64,000 bases of DNA, from positions 250,044 to 314,043 of the forward strand of contig VWYX01000354.1 of assembly GCA_013396525.1 (NCBI GenBank), given 5' to 3'. Made by a program: the position numbers and the translations under genes. The notes beneath the pieces are model-generated. The model did no database searches and had not been told where the DNA came from. It worked only from the letters and a program-made list of their open reading frames with translations. Shown here in pieces: positions 1-12,800 of this stretch. This DNA comes from Chaetorhynchus papuensis. Taxonomy: Eukaryota > Chordata > Aves > Passeriformes > Rhipiduridae. The number at the start of each line of letters is the position of its first letter. Position 1 is the stretch's first letter.

Positions 1-3000
1 TCAGCATTTGCCTGCACCCTTGCCTCTGTCTGATGTCCCAGAGCATTGGGATCCTTCCTCTTCTGTGCTTGATTACCTCAGCTTCCTACCCAATCTCGCA
101 AGATCTCAGGAACGGATTTTATAAATTTCACCTTCTCAAGACACAGTGTTTTTTATTCCCTCTCCCTGCAATTCTCCCAGGTTATTCCTTGTGCCTGGAT
201 GAAGCTAGAGGAGGAGACTTGTTTCCCCCATTCAGGCAACTTTTAACATGCTGTGGGGCAATGTCCCCCCATGCTTTCCTCCTGCCTGCCTCTGTCACCT
301 TCTGTCCTCTCTCCCCTGAAGTCACTGGGAGAGGGACAGCCAGGACCTCTGTGCCTTTCTGAGTGGTACAGACCACACCATAGCTCTGTGATATGAAAGC
401 CACTCCCGTCTCTCCTGCCAGCCCCTGCCAGGGAAGGTTTTACTGGGAGAGGTGGCAGGCAGAAGGCCAGGAAGGATACAAGCCTTTGGTAGAGGTACAA
501 TACTTGGCATAGATGCACTGAGTACCAAAATGTGCTGAAAAGCAGAGGTGACCTGTGCCCGGTGCTGGCCCTAAGTCAGCACCCTGGCAGTGCTGGGCTG
601 GCTTGGGTGTCAGGTATTTTGGGAAGGCAATGGTTATAGGATCAGGTCCTGTGCTACCCACCAGCTGGTGCTGAGTGTGGCTCCCAGCACATTGCTGTAA
701 TACAGAGTCGAATGATTAAGGATTATTTCCACTTTCCAAGCAATGTCAATGTCTCCACCTCATTTCCTCTCAGGACACGAGACAGCACATCCAAAGCTGT
801 TCCGGTGCCAATGTGTGAGTCAAAGCCATCGGGTGATGCACGCACCAAAAGGAAATGGGGATACGGAAGCTGTCCAGAGACACAGGATGTAGTCTGAGTC
901 TGTTTATTTGCCTGGTGCATTTACCCATAACACCCACATAAGTTTCTTTTTTACTTGAAATAAGACATTTTCAGGCCTTTAACTAGTCCTGTGCACTTTT
1001 CAGGACACAAGCTAGCAACTCTGTATGCCATGCTAAGCAGGCTGGTGTTTCTCACTTTAAATCTCTCCTCTTCTCTGAGAAAAGGAGCAATGCACATTGT
1101 GTTACCCAGCCCTCAGGTTCCCTAAGACACTTACACCTTTGCTAGGCTTTCTTTCATGCCCCTTGCCTTGCATCTGCCCACATCCTGCCAGTCTGTATGG
1201 AGCCATCCAGGCAGCAAAACAGGCAAGCTGCCTGCTTTCAGTGAGCCTGCTCCTGCCCCAGCCCAGCCGTGGCAGCTGAGCTGCCTCCTGTCAGTCAGTC
1301 ACTTGAGCCCTGAGCCGCTCATTTACAGCAGCATCCTTACAATTATCTCCTCCCCAGCAGCTGGCAGTGTAGTCCTGGGCATGCACCTCAGAAACCCCAC
1401 ACAGAGCCCACCTGTTTCAGGTCTGCTGGGTCAACAGGCAGCCACATATACTTAAAGAGATGTGTTGCTGCTAGTGACAAGCTTCACGCAGCTTTCCGTG
1501 CCGGGGTGGTGCCTGCAGGATTATTCACAACCTCCACAGCTCCCACGGGCTCACTCCCGGTGTGTCGCTGACTCTGTGTCACACCTCTGACTGCGCAGGC
1601 CTACTGCCAGGAACAGGAAATCTTCCTGCACTTGTCCTGCTTGGTAAATGGTCTCCTTCACTGAGGGGAAAGCTGTGGCCCTCAGGACTGCAGGGGGAGT
1701 GTAGCTGGGCATTTCAGCAGTGGCATGTTCCCTGTCTTGTGCCTCCCTCCAAGGTGGTTCCCCAGCCTCTGAGGTGCTTTCCGCAGCAAGATTTTGGGGA
1801 GTCCCTGAGGGTTGGTGGAGATGTCCTGGGGATCAGGCCTTGCTGCAGACCAGCTTGGACAGAGGAGAAACCTCTAGTGTAGGGCAAAGTGAACAGAGCA
1901 GATGTGTGAGATAGAGACAAGCAATGGTTCAGAACCCTAAAATATGAAAGGAATAATTATCATTTTGTCTAACCTGTTGCATAAGACAAGCTAAAGTACT
2001 CCTCGCAGAAACTCCTTCAGCTCCTCTGCCCTGCCCTGCCCTGCCCCCAGAGCAGAAGGAATTGAGAGCAGTGGATGAAGTACTTCAGAAATACAAGAAC
2101 ACCCAAATGTCACAGCTGAGGGATCCCGGCTGTAAAAACTGGACATGAACTACGTGGATTTCTGCTGCATACAGGAATGCAGGAGGACCTGCACTGAGCA
2201 GGGCTGGGCAGTGTGGGCACTGTGAGCACCCCTGGGCTGGGGCAGGAGCAGCAGAGGGTCCTCTCATGCCTCTGCTGATGGCAGTGGGAAGTGCTATGTT
2301 GGAAGGACACAGGAGCTGGCTACAGTCTCAGGTGCATTCCATGCTCCCAGCACGGTGCTGGCCACTCTAGGAGCCACACCCCTGTCTATGGCTTCATCTG
2401 TCTCATGTGTCCATGGTTTTTGAGTCCCAGATCCCCTCTGCTCTCATCCTTCTCCTTTATGGAGCAATGAGACCCAGGCTTTGCCTTCTCTCCCAGGCTG
2501 CTGCTTGGTGCCCCAATGGTTTTAGTGTACTTCCAGCAGATGGAGTGAACACTCATGGGCTCCAAAGTGTTAGCATTCCCCTGCCCACCTCCCCTGTGGC
2601 TTGCCCACCCTCACCACCCACCTTTCTTGGACAATGTGAGCCCACATGAAGGGAGAAAGGGAGGTGACCCCTCAGCAAGGGGCTGCTTCCATTTTGCACC
2701 TTCTTGACAATTTTCTTGGAAAAGTCTCTCTCAGGCTGATGTTTTCTTATGCATGAGATGAGTGCAGAAATGAGGTGGCAGTGAGGAAAGTTTGCTCTAA
2801 AAAACACTTTCAGACTTAGCTGAATGCAGAGAAAAGGTTTTTTTTCCCTGTTATATTTTTCAAGTGCCTTTCCGTACTCCTGTAAATCTAGGCTAGTTTT
2901 ATTTTCAGCTCTTCTAGCTTGGGGATTTCCTGAGAGCTCAAATGAGGAAGGTGTCTGCAGGCAGATCCTTAAAAGGACATAGGAACTGATGTCCAGCACC

Positions 3001-4170
3001 TGATCAGCTGATGCCAACCCTTGATCATGTCTAAAGGCTGTCTGTTTTTTCTTCATGCCCAGACTTCCCTAGAAACTGGAGGAAATCTAGAACTACAGAG
3101 AAACTAAGAGGATGTAGTAAAAATACTGTCAGGGAAAATGTCTTTGCAGTAGTGCTGGTTTTGTGAACACCCCCGGCACTGCTGCATCACACAGCAGCCC
3201 TTGCACAAAAGAGGAAGAGTTTCCACCAGGGAGTTCTTTCTCCACTTCATTTAACCCATACTTTGCTGTTTGTTTTAATATCCTTTGACTGATTTTACAT
3301 GCCTCATGACCACTCTCACTTTCCCCTTGCACTGAGGTGCCCAAGGCATGAACTCCTCTGCTCAGAGCCTTTTCCTTGCCCCTGTAGGTTCCTGCTTACA
3401 CCTGACACCCTCACTCTGCTACCAACTCATCCCATTAGGGTTGGAGCCTTTCCACACCTTCTTATTTCTCTCAAGAGGTGTTTCTTCAAACATCTTCTGC
3501 ATCTTCTGCCTGCTGGAGGTTTGAATAGTGTACAGCCTACAAGCTTGTCAACATTTACACCTGGATAGGGAATTGCCCTGCCAGCCCACAGCCCATTTTC
3601 TGCTGCTCTGGCTACCAAGGGCTCTGTGTTTTTTCTCTCCTACATGATCTGTGAGCATCTGTCATTAAACCAAGGAGACACCTCTTGGGCATGCAACAGC
3701 TTTCCCCTGGAAGAAGGGGGAAATGTGGCAGGGACATGTCTGGTTCTGCAGCAGGGATGGATGAGACACACTGGCCCTGCACCTCGGCATATCCAGTCCA
3801 CAAGGGAAACAAAAACCTGCTGGCCTCCAAAATTGTCATTGTTGCCCCTTCTCGGGAGATTGCGATCACAAAGCAAATTTTACCTTAAGAAATCTATAAC
3901 AGATTCCTAACACTGCCCTGCTAGAACTTCTTTATGACCAGTTCAACAAATTGAATTTTACACACATCAAATTTACTTTCTTTCCCATTACCAAAGTGAG
4001 GATATCTTTCCATCGCCTCCCCTGTACTATTCTCTTCCCTGCTCAATATTGACCCTACAACTTCAACTGAGATTTCTGCTGCTATCTCTGATTTCATGTC
4101 TTTCACTGGAAGATCAAGATACTCCTTGATTTTATTACCTGGACTGGCTGCATTTATGTATGATCCTTCC
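1..4170. other. Non-coding, no recognised gene
   Basis: I see no recognisable gene, RNA gene or interspersed repeat in this stretch. Open frames exist on both strands (the longest is about 167 codons on the minus strand near 2553-3056), but they resemble no known family, overlap one another and lack convincing exon boundaries. Composition is ordinary for avian intergenic or intronic DNA. The only local structure is a short CTGCC tandem repeat near 2026. Confidence 0.6.
2026..2045. repeat. (CTGCC)4 short tandem repeat
   Basis: Four exact copies of the pentamer CTGCC lie head to tail and run into a C-rich end. It is a minor simple repeat with no visible function. Confidence 0.85.
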
Positions 4171-4290
4171 TTTTTTCTTTTTCTTTTTCTTTTTCTTTTT
4201 CTTTTTCTTTTTCTTTTTCTTTTTCTTTTTCTTTTTCTTTTTCTTTTTCTTTTTCTTTTTCTTTTTCTTTTTCTTTTTCTTTTTCTTTTT
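4171..4290. repeat. (CTTTTT)n hexanucleotide microsatellite, about 20 copies
   Basis: This is an uninterrupted tract of C followed by five T, repeated with period 6 for about 120 bases. The period is two codons, so every frame stays open: one strand reads as a Lys/Arg/Glu polymer and the other as Phe/Leu. Those apparent proteins are artefacts of the repeat. All pyrimidines lie on one strand, making this a strong candidate for triplex (H-DNA) formation, replication slippage and length polymorphism. It is followed directly by a degenerate CT-rich tail. Confidence 0.97.
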
Positions 4291-4356
4291 CTCTCTTCCT
4301 CTCTTCCTCTTTTTCTTTCTTTCTCTTTCTCTCTCTTTCTCTCTTTCCTTCTTTCT
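4291..4356. repeat. Degenerate CT-rich tail of the microsatellite
   Basis: This is an imperfect continuation of the (CTTTTT)n array, made of CTCTTCCT, CTTT and CTCTTT units and still almost pure pyrimidine. It looks like an older, decayed or compound part of the same simple repeat. Confidence 0.9.
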
Positions 4357-4654
4357 TCATCACCATATTTCTTAATGGAAGCAGGCACAGTTCTCTCCTT
4401 TACTGTTACATTTCCTTAGTTGCTGTCCTTATCAGCATGACTGCTTCCTTTCTCCTTGATTCACATTCTCTTGCCCACTAGACTTCTTGTATATCCTATC
4501 CTGTCTTACTATGCTCTTCCTGTCTAGTGAGAGTAGGCACAGCAAACAAAGTTTTTCAGCAATTGAAACTCAGAGCTGAATGGAAAGTCCCTCTGATGAT
4601 ATGTCAGAGGCTCCAAGAATAATTCCCTTTCCAGATCAAAGTTTCAAAGCTTTC

Positions 4655-4671
4655 TTTTTTTTTTTTTTTTT
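4655..4671. repeat. Poly(T) run of 17
   Basis: This is a homopolymer T tract. No retroposed gene body or target-site duplication is recognisable beside it, so it is called only as a simple repeat. Confidence 0.9.
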
Positions 4672-6159
4672 GAACTTGAAGTATCAACTAGGATCAGCTA
4701 GGACAGATCCAGCCCCTAAAGTTTAGTCTTTCAGCTACACAGATTTCATGTTGTGCATGTCTTTTAGGTTCTCACATTGCCAAAATGTCATTACAGTGTG
4801 AAGTCTTGAAATATCTCTTTGTTTTCACTTTGCAGTCAGGGCTTCACTCTCCTTTCTGTGGCCAGAAAACTCCACTGGACATCACCTAAACTTCTTCACT
4901 GTGAGCCTGCTGCTGACCTACTCATGAACTGCCATATGGTCTAACAAAGAAAACCTTCAGGCTTTCACTGCTCTCAGATGATCTTTGCACTTTCAGATCT
5001 TCACTTGGTGTCTTTCCTCTTGGCAAACACATTTGCTCTGCACAGAAACTTGTCATCCTCCCTCATAAGAAGTGTACAGGCAGATATATGGACCTGGATC
5101 TCACCTCTCCATTCTGACCAGCTGTTCTTTTGTTTTTTTCCCTGAAACCTCTTTGTTCATCTTTGGTTTCTGGGTCCAGGCCATCTTCACTACATGGCAG
5201 CATTGTACACAGGGCTGATTTAGAGCAACATAAAAATCAGAGCCTTTCTGTTGGATCTATTCCAACACTTCTCATGATATTTGAGTGACTGAAGTTATCA
5301 GAGGCTGTCTCAAGACATGGTCTCCCCATGCATCCTTGGTCTGTATTAAGAGGACAGCTGGGAGGACAGCTGGGTGCGCTGCTGAAGCACAGCTGAGCCT
5401 CTGGCTAAGGCACTCCAGCATTGCTTTCATCTCTGCATCTCTGGGTGGCTAACACCAATTCTGTACAAAAGAGTTACTCTGTTGTTACTCAGCTCTAACT
5501 CTGGCAAAATTTTAATTTTGCAGTTCTTTTGAGACCTTCAGACAGGAATTCTGACTGGACAGCAGAATATTATTATTCATAACCACCTTCTGCTGGGCAA
5601 AACTGGGACTAATCTGTGGATGCTGATACCGAGCAGGTATTTGAGAGGGAGGAGAATTTGTGGCTGGTTCACAGGGTAGGCAAGTGTCAAAGCTTGATTT
5701 GCCTTTAGCTAAGCACAAACCAAATTATCTCATAGCGCCCCTGTTTTGTTTCTGAAACCTCCTGACTTTGCTTGAACCTAAAATATCCCGAGAGAAACTT
5801 TTCTTTCTGTTTTTCACTTCTGCTTTCAGTGGTAACTGGAAACCAGAAGCTCCAGCGCACACGAAAACGGTAGTGACGGGAGAAGGAGAATTACATTCAC
5901 TCCTTTGAACTACCAATGGAAAAAAAAAGCTAAAACTTCCCGGATTGGCCTGAGCTTTCTGTGGAGCCTGAAGGGAGGAGGCTGGTGTCACTGCAGTTTT
6001 TTCTGCCAGTGTATGGGGTGAGAGCCAGGCTATCTGCCTCCAGCCTGGCTGGGGAGTGCCCACCCAGAATCAGAGATTATCTGAATCACTGACATTGACT
6101 GTGAATGGCAAAAATGCAGCTTTGGAGCTTGAGGGAGTTTCCTTTTCCCTTTTCCCCAG
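4672..6159. other. Non-coding, no recognised gene
   Basis: Ordinary sequence with no recognised gene or repeat family. A good pyrimidine tract (CCTTTTCCCTTTTCCCC) sits at the very end, just before the AG that opens the candidate exon at 6160. Confidence 0.55.
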
Positions 6160-6425
6160 GTAGGCATGTCCCTCAGGGAGGAATTCCCAGGACCTTGCCT
6201 TGGCACGAGGCAGAGGGCATTTGATCCCAAGCCCCTGGTTTTGGCAGAGCACTGCTTGCTAGATCAGCCTGAGTCCTGCCAGGGTGAGCAGGGGTTTGTC
6301 AGCGGTTTCCACTGGAATGAAAAGCAGGTGGTGCAATTCCAACCTTCCCTCAGACAACCCTCTAGAACCCATGGAAGCACCCAGCAGCATCCTTGGCCTT
6401 GGCAGGAACCCATCCCAGACAGTGG
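6160..6425 (+). other. Candidate exon (unverified), 266 bp, open in one frame
   Basis: The left edge is a textbook acceptor: a long pyrimidine tract ending in CCCCAG at 6159. The right edge is TGG|gtgagt, a good donor, at 6426. The frame starting at 6160 is open for the whole 266 bases, 88 codons with 2 bases left over, and holds an ATG at 6166. The peptide (starting VGMSLREEF) belongs to no family I recognise. It is Pro/Gln/Ser rich, and the opposite strand also has an open frame here, which weakens the coding claim. It could be a coding exon, an lncRNA exon or chance. No partner exon was found. Confidence 0.15.
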
Positions 6426-8261
6426 GTGAGTTTTCAGTGCACCAGCCCCTGCCTTTGGAGGTAACCTTCTGCCCTTGCAGCCCCAGCAGATGCACTCCGA
6501 GGGTTTTGCCCTCTGTCTCCTCAATGCTCCCCACCAAGGGCTCCTCTACTGCACCCAGCCCTGGCACTGCTGGGCTCTGCCTCTTCTTGCTCCCCTCTCA
6601 GGTTGCTCCTGCCTTTCAGCTCCCATTACCAGTTTGAGGAGCAGGTCAGGAAGGACACAACATGGTTTCGTTCTCTTTTCACAAGCCACCTTAGAAACAC
6701 AGAAATGTGCTTTTAATGGCTTCTGTGATGTTCCAGGATTTCCAGCACTTAACCATGTCACAGTTAGATGCTTGGTGGGTACTAACACACCTGGATTACC
6801 ACAAGAGGTGAGAAACAGCACCAGAAAAACCCATAAAATTCTCTCAAACAGTCCAACAGCATGTTTTCTAAAAAAAGCACCTGGTTTATGAACAGTGACT
6901 GAGGGTGGGGGAGTATGTGGTTTGGGTTTCCACTTCTGGGGAAAAACAAAGCAACTATTTGTGCTGTCAGCTGTGAGCACCATCCTGGTAAAAAAAGCCA
7001 TGCTGATACCAACCTGGTAACAAGGGCACGTGCCAGGCTGTCTGCCCCCGCACAGCAGATGCTCACCAGTGTGTTACCCCAAAGTCCTGCCGGGCAGTGT
7101 CCTGCCTACTGGGCCTCGCAGTGGCTGAGCCATTTTTGCAGGGACAATTAATATTCTCAGTTCTCAGTGCCGCTGAAAGGCTCTTTCTCCTGAAAATGAC
7201 CCAGCCATGGCTGAAAGGGTGGTTCAACAGCTGGTGCAATTCCCTCCTCTGCAGCAGCTCCTCAGGGTGCTGGTGGGTCACTCCTGCTCCTGATGCCTTG
7301 GTGTCCAGCTGCACATTCCTGCTCATACAGCCATTGAGAAGATAAAAACTTGGAAGTCTATGCAGATAGACTCTCTGACTGAGACTTGGCCCTTAGGCTG
7401 TCATCTAGACAGCTCTCTTCTTTCTATCTAGCTCACTGGGTCCAATTTAATCCAGACCCTCCTGCGTGATGTGGGGATTCAGGGTATATAAAACAGACAG
7501 GGCAGTTAGAGGGTGGTACTAGAATGTGAAGCCCCTGGGAAACTGCTTTTGTCCTTGTTTTCACCCTGGAATGGAAAAGACTCATTTTCATGCTGCGGAG
7601 AGGCCACCAGACCCTGCCTGTCCCTACATTTGACCTTGACTCCCAGGAAGAGAAAATCTGCTCTTAGGGTAGGCAGTATTTCCTGAGTTTCCTCAGGGAA
7701 ATCTGGAGCAAGGGCACATATAAAGGCTGTCAAAATATGTTCCTGCAAGTCCGTGAATATCATGTTGAAGCTGATGTGCTATGGGGACTGGAGGAGCAGG
7801 GGTCAGGTTTCAGTGCCTCAACAGGTCCTGCTGTCCCTGCTGTGAGGCGGTGACCTGTCATCACTTACAGATGCCACCTCTGCTCCCCTAGCAGAGCACA
7901 GCAAGCAGCAGTAATATAATAACTTCAGTAATATTCCAAAGCCTTTTCAATAATTAACCCTTTTGTGACTTTACAGCTTTGCCTTATGGGCCAGAAAACA
8001 CCAAAAATTTGCCCAAACCATTTTTTTTAAACTCGGTTGGAACTGAAATCTCCACAGGTTGTCTGACAGCAGTGAATCACAGGGTTCATTTACACAGAAA
8101 AGCAAGTCAATCAGGTTTACAGTATATAATAAGGACATATACTTCCCACAAATTCCTCAGAGGCTAGCCTAACACCCAGGATGGCAGGAGACTTCCTTGA
8201 AGATGACTTTTATCTTATATAAAGTTAAATTTAATTTTTCTTGACTTCTCCTCTTGTGACC
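6426..8261. other. Non-coding, no recognised gene
   Basis: No recognised gene, RNA or interspersed repeat. The stretch is slightly AT-rich towards the right end, where it runs into the polypyrimidine tract. Confidence 0.55.
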
Positions 8262-8376
8262 TCTATTTTTTTTTCTCTCTTTTTTTCCCTTCTCTTTTCT
8301 TTTTCTTTTCTCATTTTGTTCTTCTCTCCCTTTTCTTTTTTTTTTTTTCTTTTTTTTCCTTTTTTCCCCCTCACCC
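8262..8376. repeat. Imperfect polypyrimidine tract
   Basis: About 110 bases are nearly all C and T on the plus strand, with runs of up to 14 T and only short interruptions such as TCATTTTGTTC near 8311. The minus strand reads as a Lys/Glu/Arg-rich open frame, which is a composition artefact. Like the tract at 4171 it is a triplex-prone polypurine/polypyrimidine sequence. It may be a decayed simple repeat. Confidence 0.85.
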
Positions 8377-8559
8377 TTTTTGCATGGAATTAAATTAACC
8401 CTAAGCCTGAGTGCAGAATGGAGATGCCCCAGACCGGGGCTGTGGGGATGGCTGGCTGGTGAGAAGGCAGCGTGCTGCAGCCTAGGAGTGAGCCTAAAGA
8501 CTGATATTCCCGAATGATGTGGCGAATGCCTCTCTGGGCACCTCAGCATTATTATTCTG

Positions 8560-9180
8560 GTCCGCCGGCCAAGCTCAGGTTACTCAGCCCCGTTCAGGAG
8601 CAGCAGCAGGTGTAACGGGACGTGATTGCTTGCTTTGCCTCGCCAAAGGCCCTCCAGCATCCTCTGTATCTCCAGCCCAGCGCGCTGGATTCTCGCCGTG
8701 GAACAAAAGTACAGCAGAACGTGGCGTGTTGGCTCTCTGTGAGGGAAAGGGGCCATGGCCGGAGCTAAAGAGACTCCTCAGCCTCCCAAGCCGCAGGTCC
8801 TGCCCCTTTAGGGTTAGGCTACAGCCCGGACCGCAGCCTTGTGCAAACCCTCAGAGGACTCCGACGCGGTTTTAAAGCTTCTATCGCCATCTAGTGATGT
8901 CTCACACGTTCGGCAGAGGCGAGGCTGGGAGCACAGTCCCGTCCCCGGAGCCCGGGATGTCCCGTGGGGAACGGGAGCGCAGCTGGCAGCGGGGCGGGCG
9001 GGCTGGCTCCGCCAGCTCCCTGCTTTCCCCCCGGAATGCTGTGGGTCCAAAGTGTGTCTGGGCCTGCACAGCTGAAGGGAAGGACTCAGGGGTTACGGGC
9101 TGCCAGTGGGTGCCTGTGGCTGCCACCTTGTCACGCTCTGCTCTGCTGGCGGCCATCGGCTGACCTGTGGCTGTGGTAGC
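8560..9180. promoter_or_regulatory. CpG-rich islet (candidate regulatory element)
   Basis: CpG dinucleotides are much denser here than in the flanks. The densest part is about 8850-9020, with GACGCGG, CACACGTTCGG, GTCCCGTCCCCGGAGCCCGG and GGGGCGGGCGGG. A GC-box-like GGGGCGGGCGG is present. I see no TATA box and no recognisable first exon on either side. The islet could be a promoter of an unrecognised transcript, an orphan CpG island or a GC-rich enhancer. A CTCF-like site sits inside it at 8885. Confidence 0.4.
8885..8897 (-). promoter_or_regulatory. CTCF-like site
   Basis: CGCCATCTAGTGA matches the reverse complement of the CTCF core (YGCCMYCTRSTGG) at 12 of 13 positions, with the last G replaced by A. 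The site lies within a CpG-rich islet, a usual CTCF context. Motif matching alone does not show occupancy. Confidence 0.4.
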
Positions 9181-12100
9181 CCAGGGACACGAACCAGTGT
9201 CCTGCCAAGGGGCACCGAGTGCTTCGTTTAAACCCCAGCGCAGCATGATCTCCCTTGTGTTTCATGGAGTAAATTAGGAATATAAATATCTTGGCAATTT
9301 GGTGTTACGAGCATTTTATGTGCATTACTGTCACAAAATATAGAACAAGCTTCAGGTGAAAGAATTAATGTAACTCAAAGAAAAGATGAACCACAAAGCA
9401 CATAAATATCCTCTATGCAAAGATAAACTCTTTAAGCTGTTCATCAGAAAATAGCAAACACTTCTCAACTTACCAGTAATGTAAATTTAATCCACTACAA
9501 CTGAACTTTATTAAACAGAAAACTCTAAAAGAGATGACCCAGGTTATTTGTGCAGTAGGAGCAGGAGGATCTAGATTCACAAGGTGAAAAAATAAATACA
9601 CAGAAACTTCAATAAAAGCATCATTGTTATGTCCTTCCATGCTACCTCTTCTGGTGCAGTTCACACAGGTGGAGTCCTGTGAGCACATCCCTGCTACAAA
9701 GCTTGAACAAGTTGCTCTTGGCCCTGCTCCTGGCACTTGTTCCCATCCCCATGTAGAGTGTCTCCCTCCTGCCTGGGACCAGATTTGATTTTAAAATGAC
9801 ATCAAAATAAAATTGAATGAATATGAGAGTAAACAGGCAAGGATGGGGAACTGGAGTGCTTTCTGCTGTGCTGCTGCTGAGCTTCCAATCCCAGCCCTGG
9901 AGTCTCAGTGTGCTGTGGACAGACACTCTGACAGCTCTGGCTTGCTTTCCATCCCATTTTAGAGCCCAATTCCATTTTCTTTTGAATCGTCTCTTCTTCC
10001 ATTCCAGTCTCTTCCTTCATCTACTTCCCCGTGGGGTACCCAAGTGCATCCCTGAGCTCTCACAGGTGCTGGTGGCTGGCTGGCACTGAGAGGTTTCCAG
10101 GCACAGCTCATTCACCACACTGCTGTGCAAATCCAACCGGCACTTTCTACTCTCTGCACCTCTGCTGATACGCAGCATTTCTACTTCTGCCTTGAGTTCT
10201 TGGTCTCACTTTCCTCCAAATGACTTTTCCCCTACAATAACCCCACCCAGAGTTTCGCCAGGTGTGACTCAGCCCCAGTTGGTTCTCTCTGCACAGCACA
10301 GGAGGAAGCAGATATTTGCTCTTGTAGGCTGAGATCAGCCTGGCCACAGCACGTTTCTGCTGCCTGGGGTCAACACTGGAAAGAACACTGGTAGAACCAC
10401 ATTTTGTAACCAAATGGAAAGTAATTGGGGGTGTAGGGCAGGGAGAAGGTTTCTTGGAAGCTTGGGAGAATTCAGAAACTTTATGTTGAGACATATGTGG
10501 AATTTCTAGTGAGATCACTCAGGGTGGAGTGCAAGGGACAAAGCCACAAAAGCTGGCATAAAAATAAATAAACTGAAGGAAGTGGCCTTTGAAAATAAGA
10601 AGAGCTCCAGAGTGATATAGAATTGTAAAAAAAAGGTCATTCACTGTTACCAGTGACTGGTTTAATTTATGCTTTAATCCTGGTCAAAACTATAAAGCAA
10701 GGTCTTTGGGATTATTCCTAGCTTGTGTCATCACTTCAAAATAGTATTTAGTGTGTTCATGGCCGAAAAAATGCCCAATAGATGCAGAGGTTTTCCAGTG
10801 CATTCCAAGCCAGCAGTGCAGAAGGAAATGTAAGAAGGTAGCTTCAACCCCCAAACCCCAACCCATTTACCACTGAAATCTCTCGAAACACAAATGTTGA
10901 TTATTGCTGTTTTACCCTAAGAGATCAAAAGCTTGGATGTGGTGCGTTCATTCTGAAAGGCACAGGAAAAAACCTGCAGACCAAATATTATACAGAATCC
11001 CTCCTTCAACATTTGGCAAATAACCTCAAATATGAGAAAATATGCTTCCCTTGCCAATTTCAGCTGTTTTTGAAGACTTTGTGATCAGAAAAAAATAATT
11101 TTTCATGTCCTTCTAGAGTATTGATCCAATTCTTGTTGGTAAGACCACTGAGCTGGCCCTGGCTCTTCCTCATGTGGCAATGAGAAATAATCTAATTATT
11201 CCTTCTGCTTGCAGAAGGCCTGAGCTCTGCCGGCATCTCACAGGGTGGCGGTACTTTCTTGTGCTGTGATATAACGGGTTTTTAGCACATATGCCCTAGG
11301 ACAGGACTGAAAGGACAAAAAAAAACCCATAGGAAGTCATCCTGACCTCTCTCACTAGTGGCCCACATAGTCCCCAGCCTGCACCTGCCCTGTAGCGGGT
11401 CCTTGGCATTCACTGTGGGCCACCCACCCCCTGTGTGGGTGCTGGGAGGGAAGGCAGCACCCAGGGACACTTCCTGAAGACCCAACTCAAAACCCTGCCG
11501 AAGCCAAGTGGCCCTTCCCAAGCAGAGAACAAGAGAAGAAAATGTTGCATCATTTTGGACTTCTGAGTTTTCAAAGACTTCTCCAACATTTGTTGAAGAC
11601 AGGATTTTCAAAAGAGCACTTTTTTTCAAGCTCAAAATGTGTTGTGAAAGGCAAGTACTGTACAGTGAGTTTTGAGCAAAGATGAAGACATTCCACACTT
11701 GCAGGTAGAATTTCCTGAATGAATTGATGTCCTGTAACAAAAGCCTGCCAGTAAGGATAAATTAAGTCAAGACCTGTGCTTACACTCACATGGAAAGATG
11801 ATATTTCTAGAAGGAATCAGAACTTACCCAGGTGTTGTTATCACTATCCAGCCATATAAACATCACCTTGCTTGCACAGCCTGGTACAGCCTGCACAACA
11901 GTGCTAACCTGTTGACATATTAAAGAAGGACTATGGATTTTCCAGAAGATCATATCACTTCCTTGACAACAATGCAAGGACTTAAACACATGTGCAGCAT
12001 ATCCTGCTGCCTCCCTCCTTCCTCTGCAGACAGAATCAGGAAGGCTGAGCAGAGCTGTTTTCTGCAAACAGCTTTGCTTTTTTTGTTGGCAAAGGGTTCC

Positions 12101-12539
12101 TGTTCCAGGTGAAGAGAAATCATACAGCAAGAAGAAGATCAGCTACCTTCTCTCAAAATTTTTATTAGTTTATAAAAATATAGCCAGGAAGTTCCTCCCT
12201 GCCTGACTATAATACCGGCTCCTTCAGCCTGCAAATTTAAAATTGCCCTTTGGCTGCTCTGCTCTCTATACACTACAGTTCTTTTTAAATAACTTTTGAC
12301 TGAAAAGGATCTGGAAAATCAAACAGAGTTTACAACTTACAGATAGAGAAAACTACATAAAGATAAGTGCTCTCGTGTTTCAATAGCAACAACAAGATGT
12401 ATAAAAATAATCATCAGTGTACAACGTCATTTCCTTGAAGTACAAACCTTTGGTCCTGTGTTCTACGAGCCTGGAACCTGTATCTTGATAAAAGTTGTAC
12501 AGAAGCTGCTTACCCCAACATCTCAGCAAAGCTTTCTCG
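9181..12539. other. Non-coding, AT-leaning, no recognised gene
   Basis: No recognised gene or interspersed repeat. Several AT-rich pieces (about 9260-9480, 10560-11110 and 12130-12420) lack known repeats. An open frame of about 152 codons on the minus strand near 11282-11740 resembles no protein I know. Confidence 0.5.
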
Positions 12540-12800
12540 TGCAGTGGTTTCCACTGAAAAGAGTCCTCAGCCGCCTGCAGATTTCTGGGTTTTTTTCACT
12601 ATTAATATTTTTTGTAACTGTGTTGGTTTAGGGGCCTCTCAGTCTGTCATTAGCGGCTGATTTTAGAAGCAGGTCTTAAACCAATGTAAGTTTTCACAAA
12701 CTTCACCTTGATGAATTTTTATACTGTTATTTCCTCGGATTTGGGGGAAAGTGGTCAGGTTTTTTAATAGTTTGAGCACAAATTGTTACTTCTATTTAAG
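12540..12800. promoter_or_regulatory. Candidate conserved non-coding element
   Basis: This is a repeat-free block with TAAT-type homeodomain cores (ACTATTAATATT near 12598) and a stretch reading CTGTCATTAGCGGCTGATTT near 12646. Mixed composition without low-complexity runs is typical of vertebrate conserved non-coding sequence. The call is by appearance only. Confidence 0.2.

Noticed and set aside
2553..3056. 167-codon minus-strand open frame
   Set aside because: No family resemblance and no exon edges.
3921..4388. Lys/Arg/Glu-rich and Phe/Leu-rich long open frames
   Set aside because: They are produced by the period-6 (CTTTTT)n repeat, which keeps all frames open.
8169..8549. Lys-rich minus-strand open frame
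   Set aside because: It is the translation of a polypyrimidine tract, with no coding signature.
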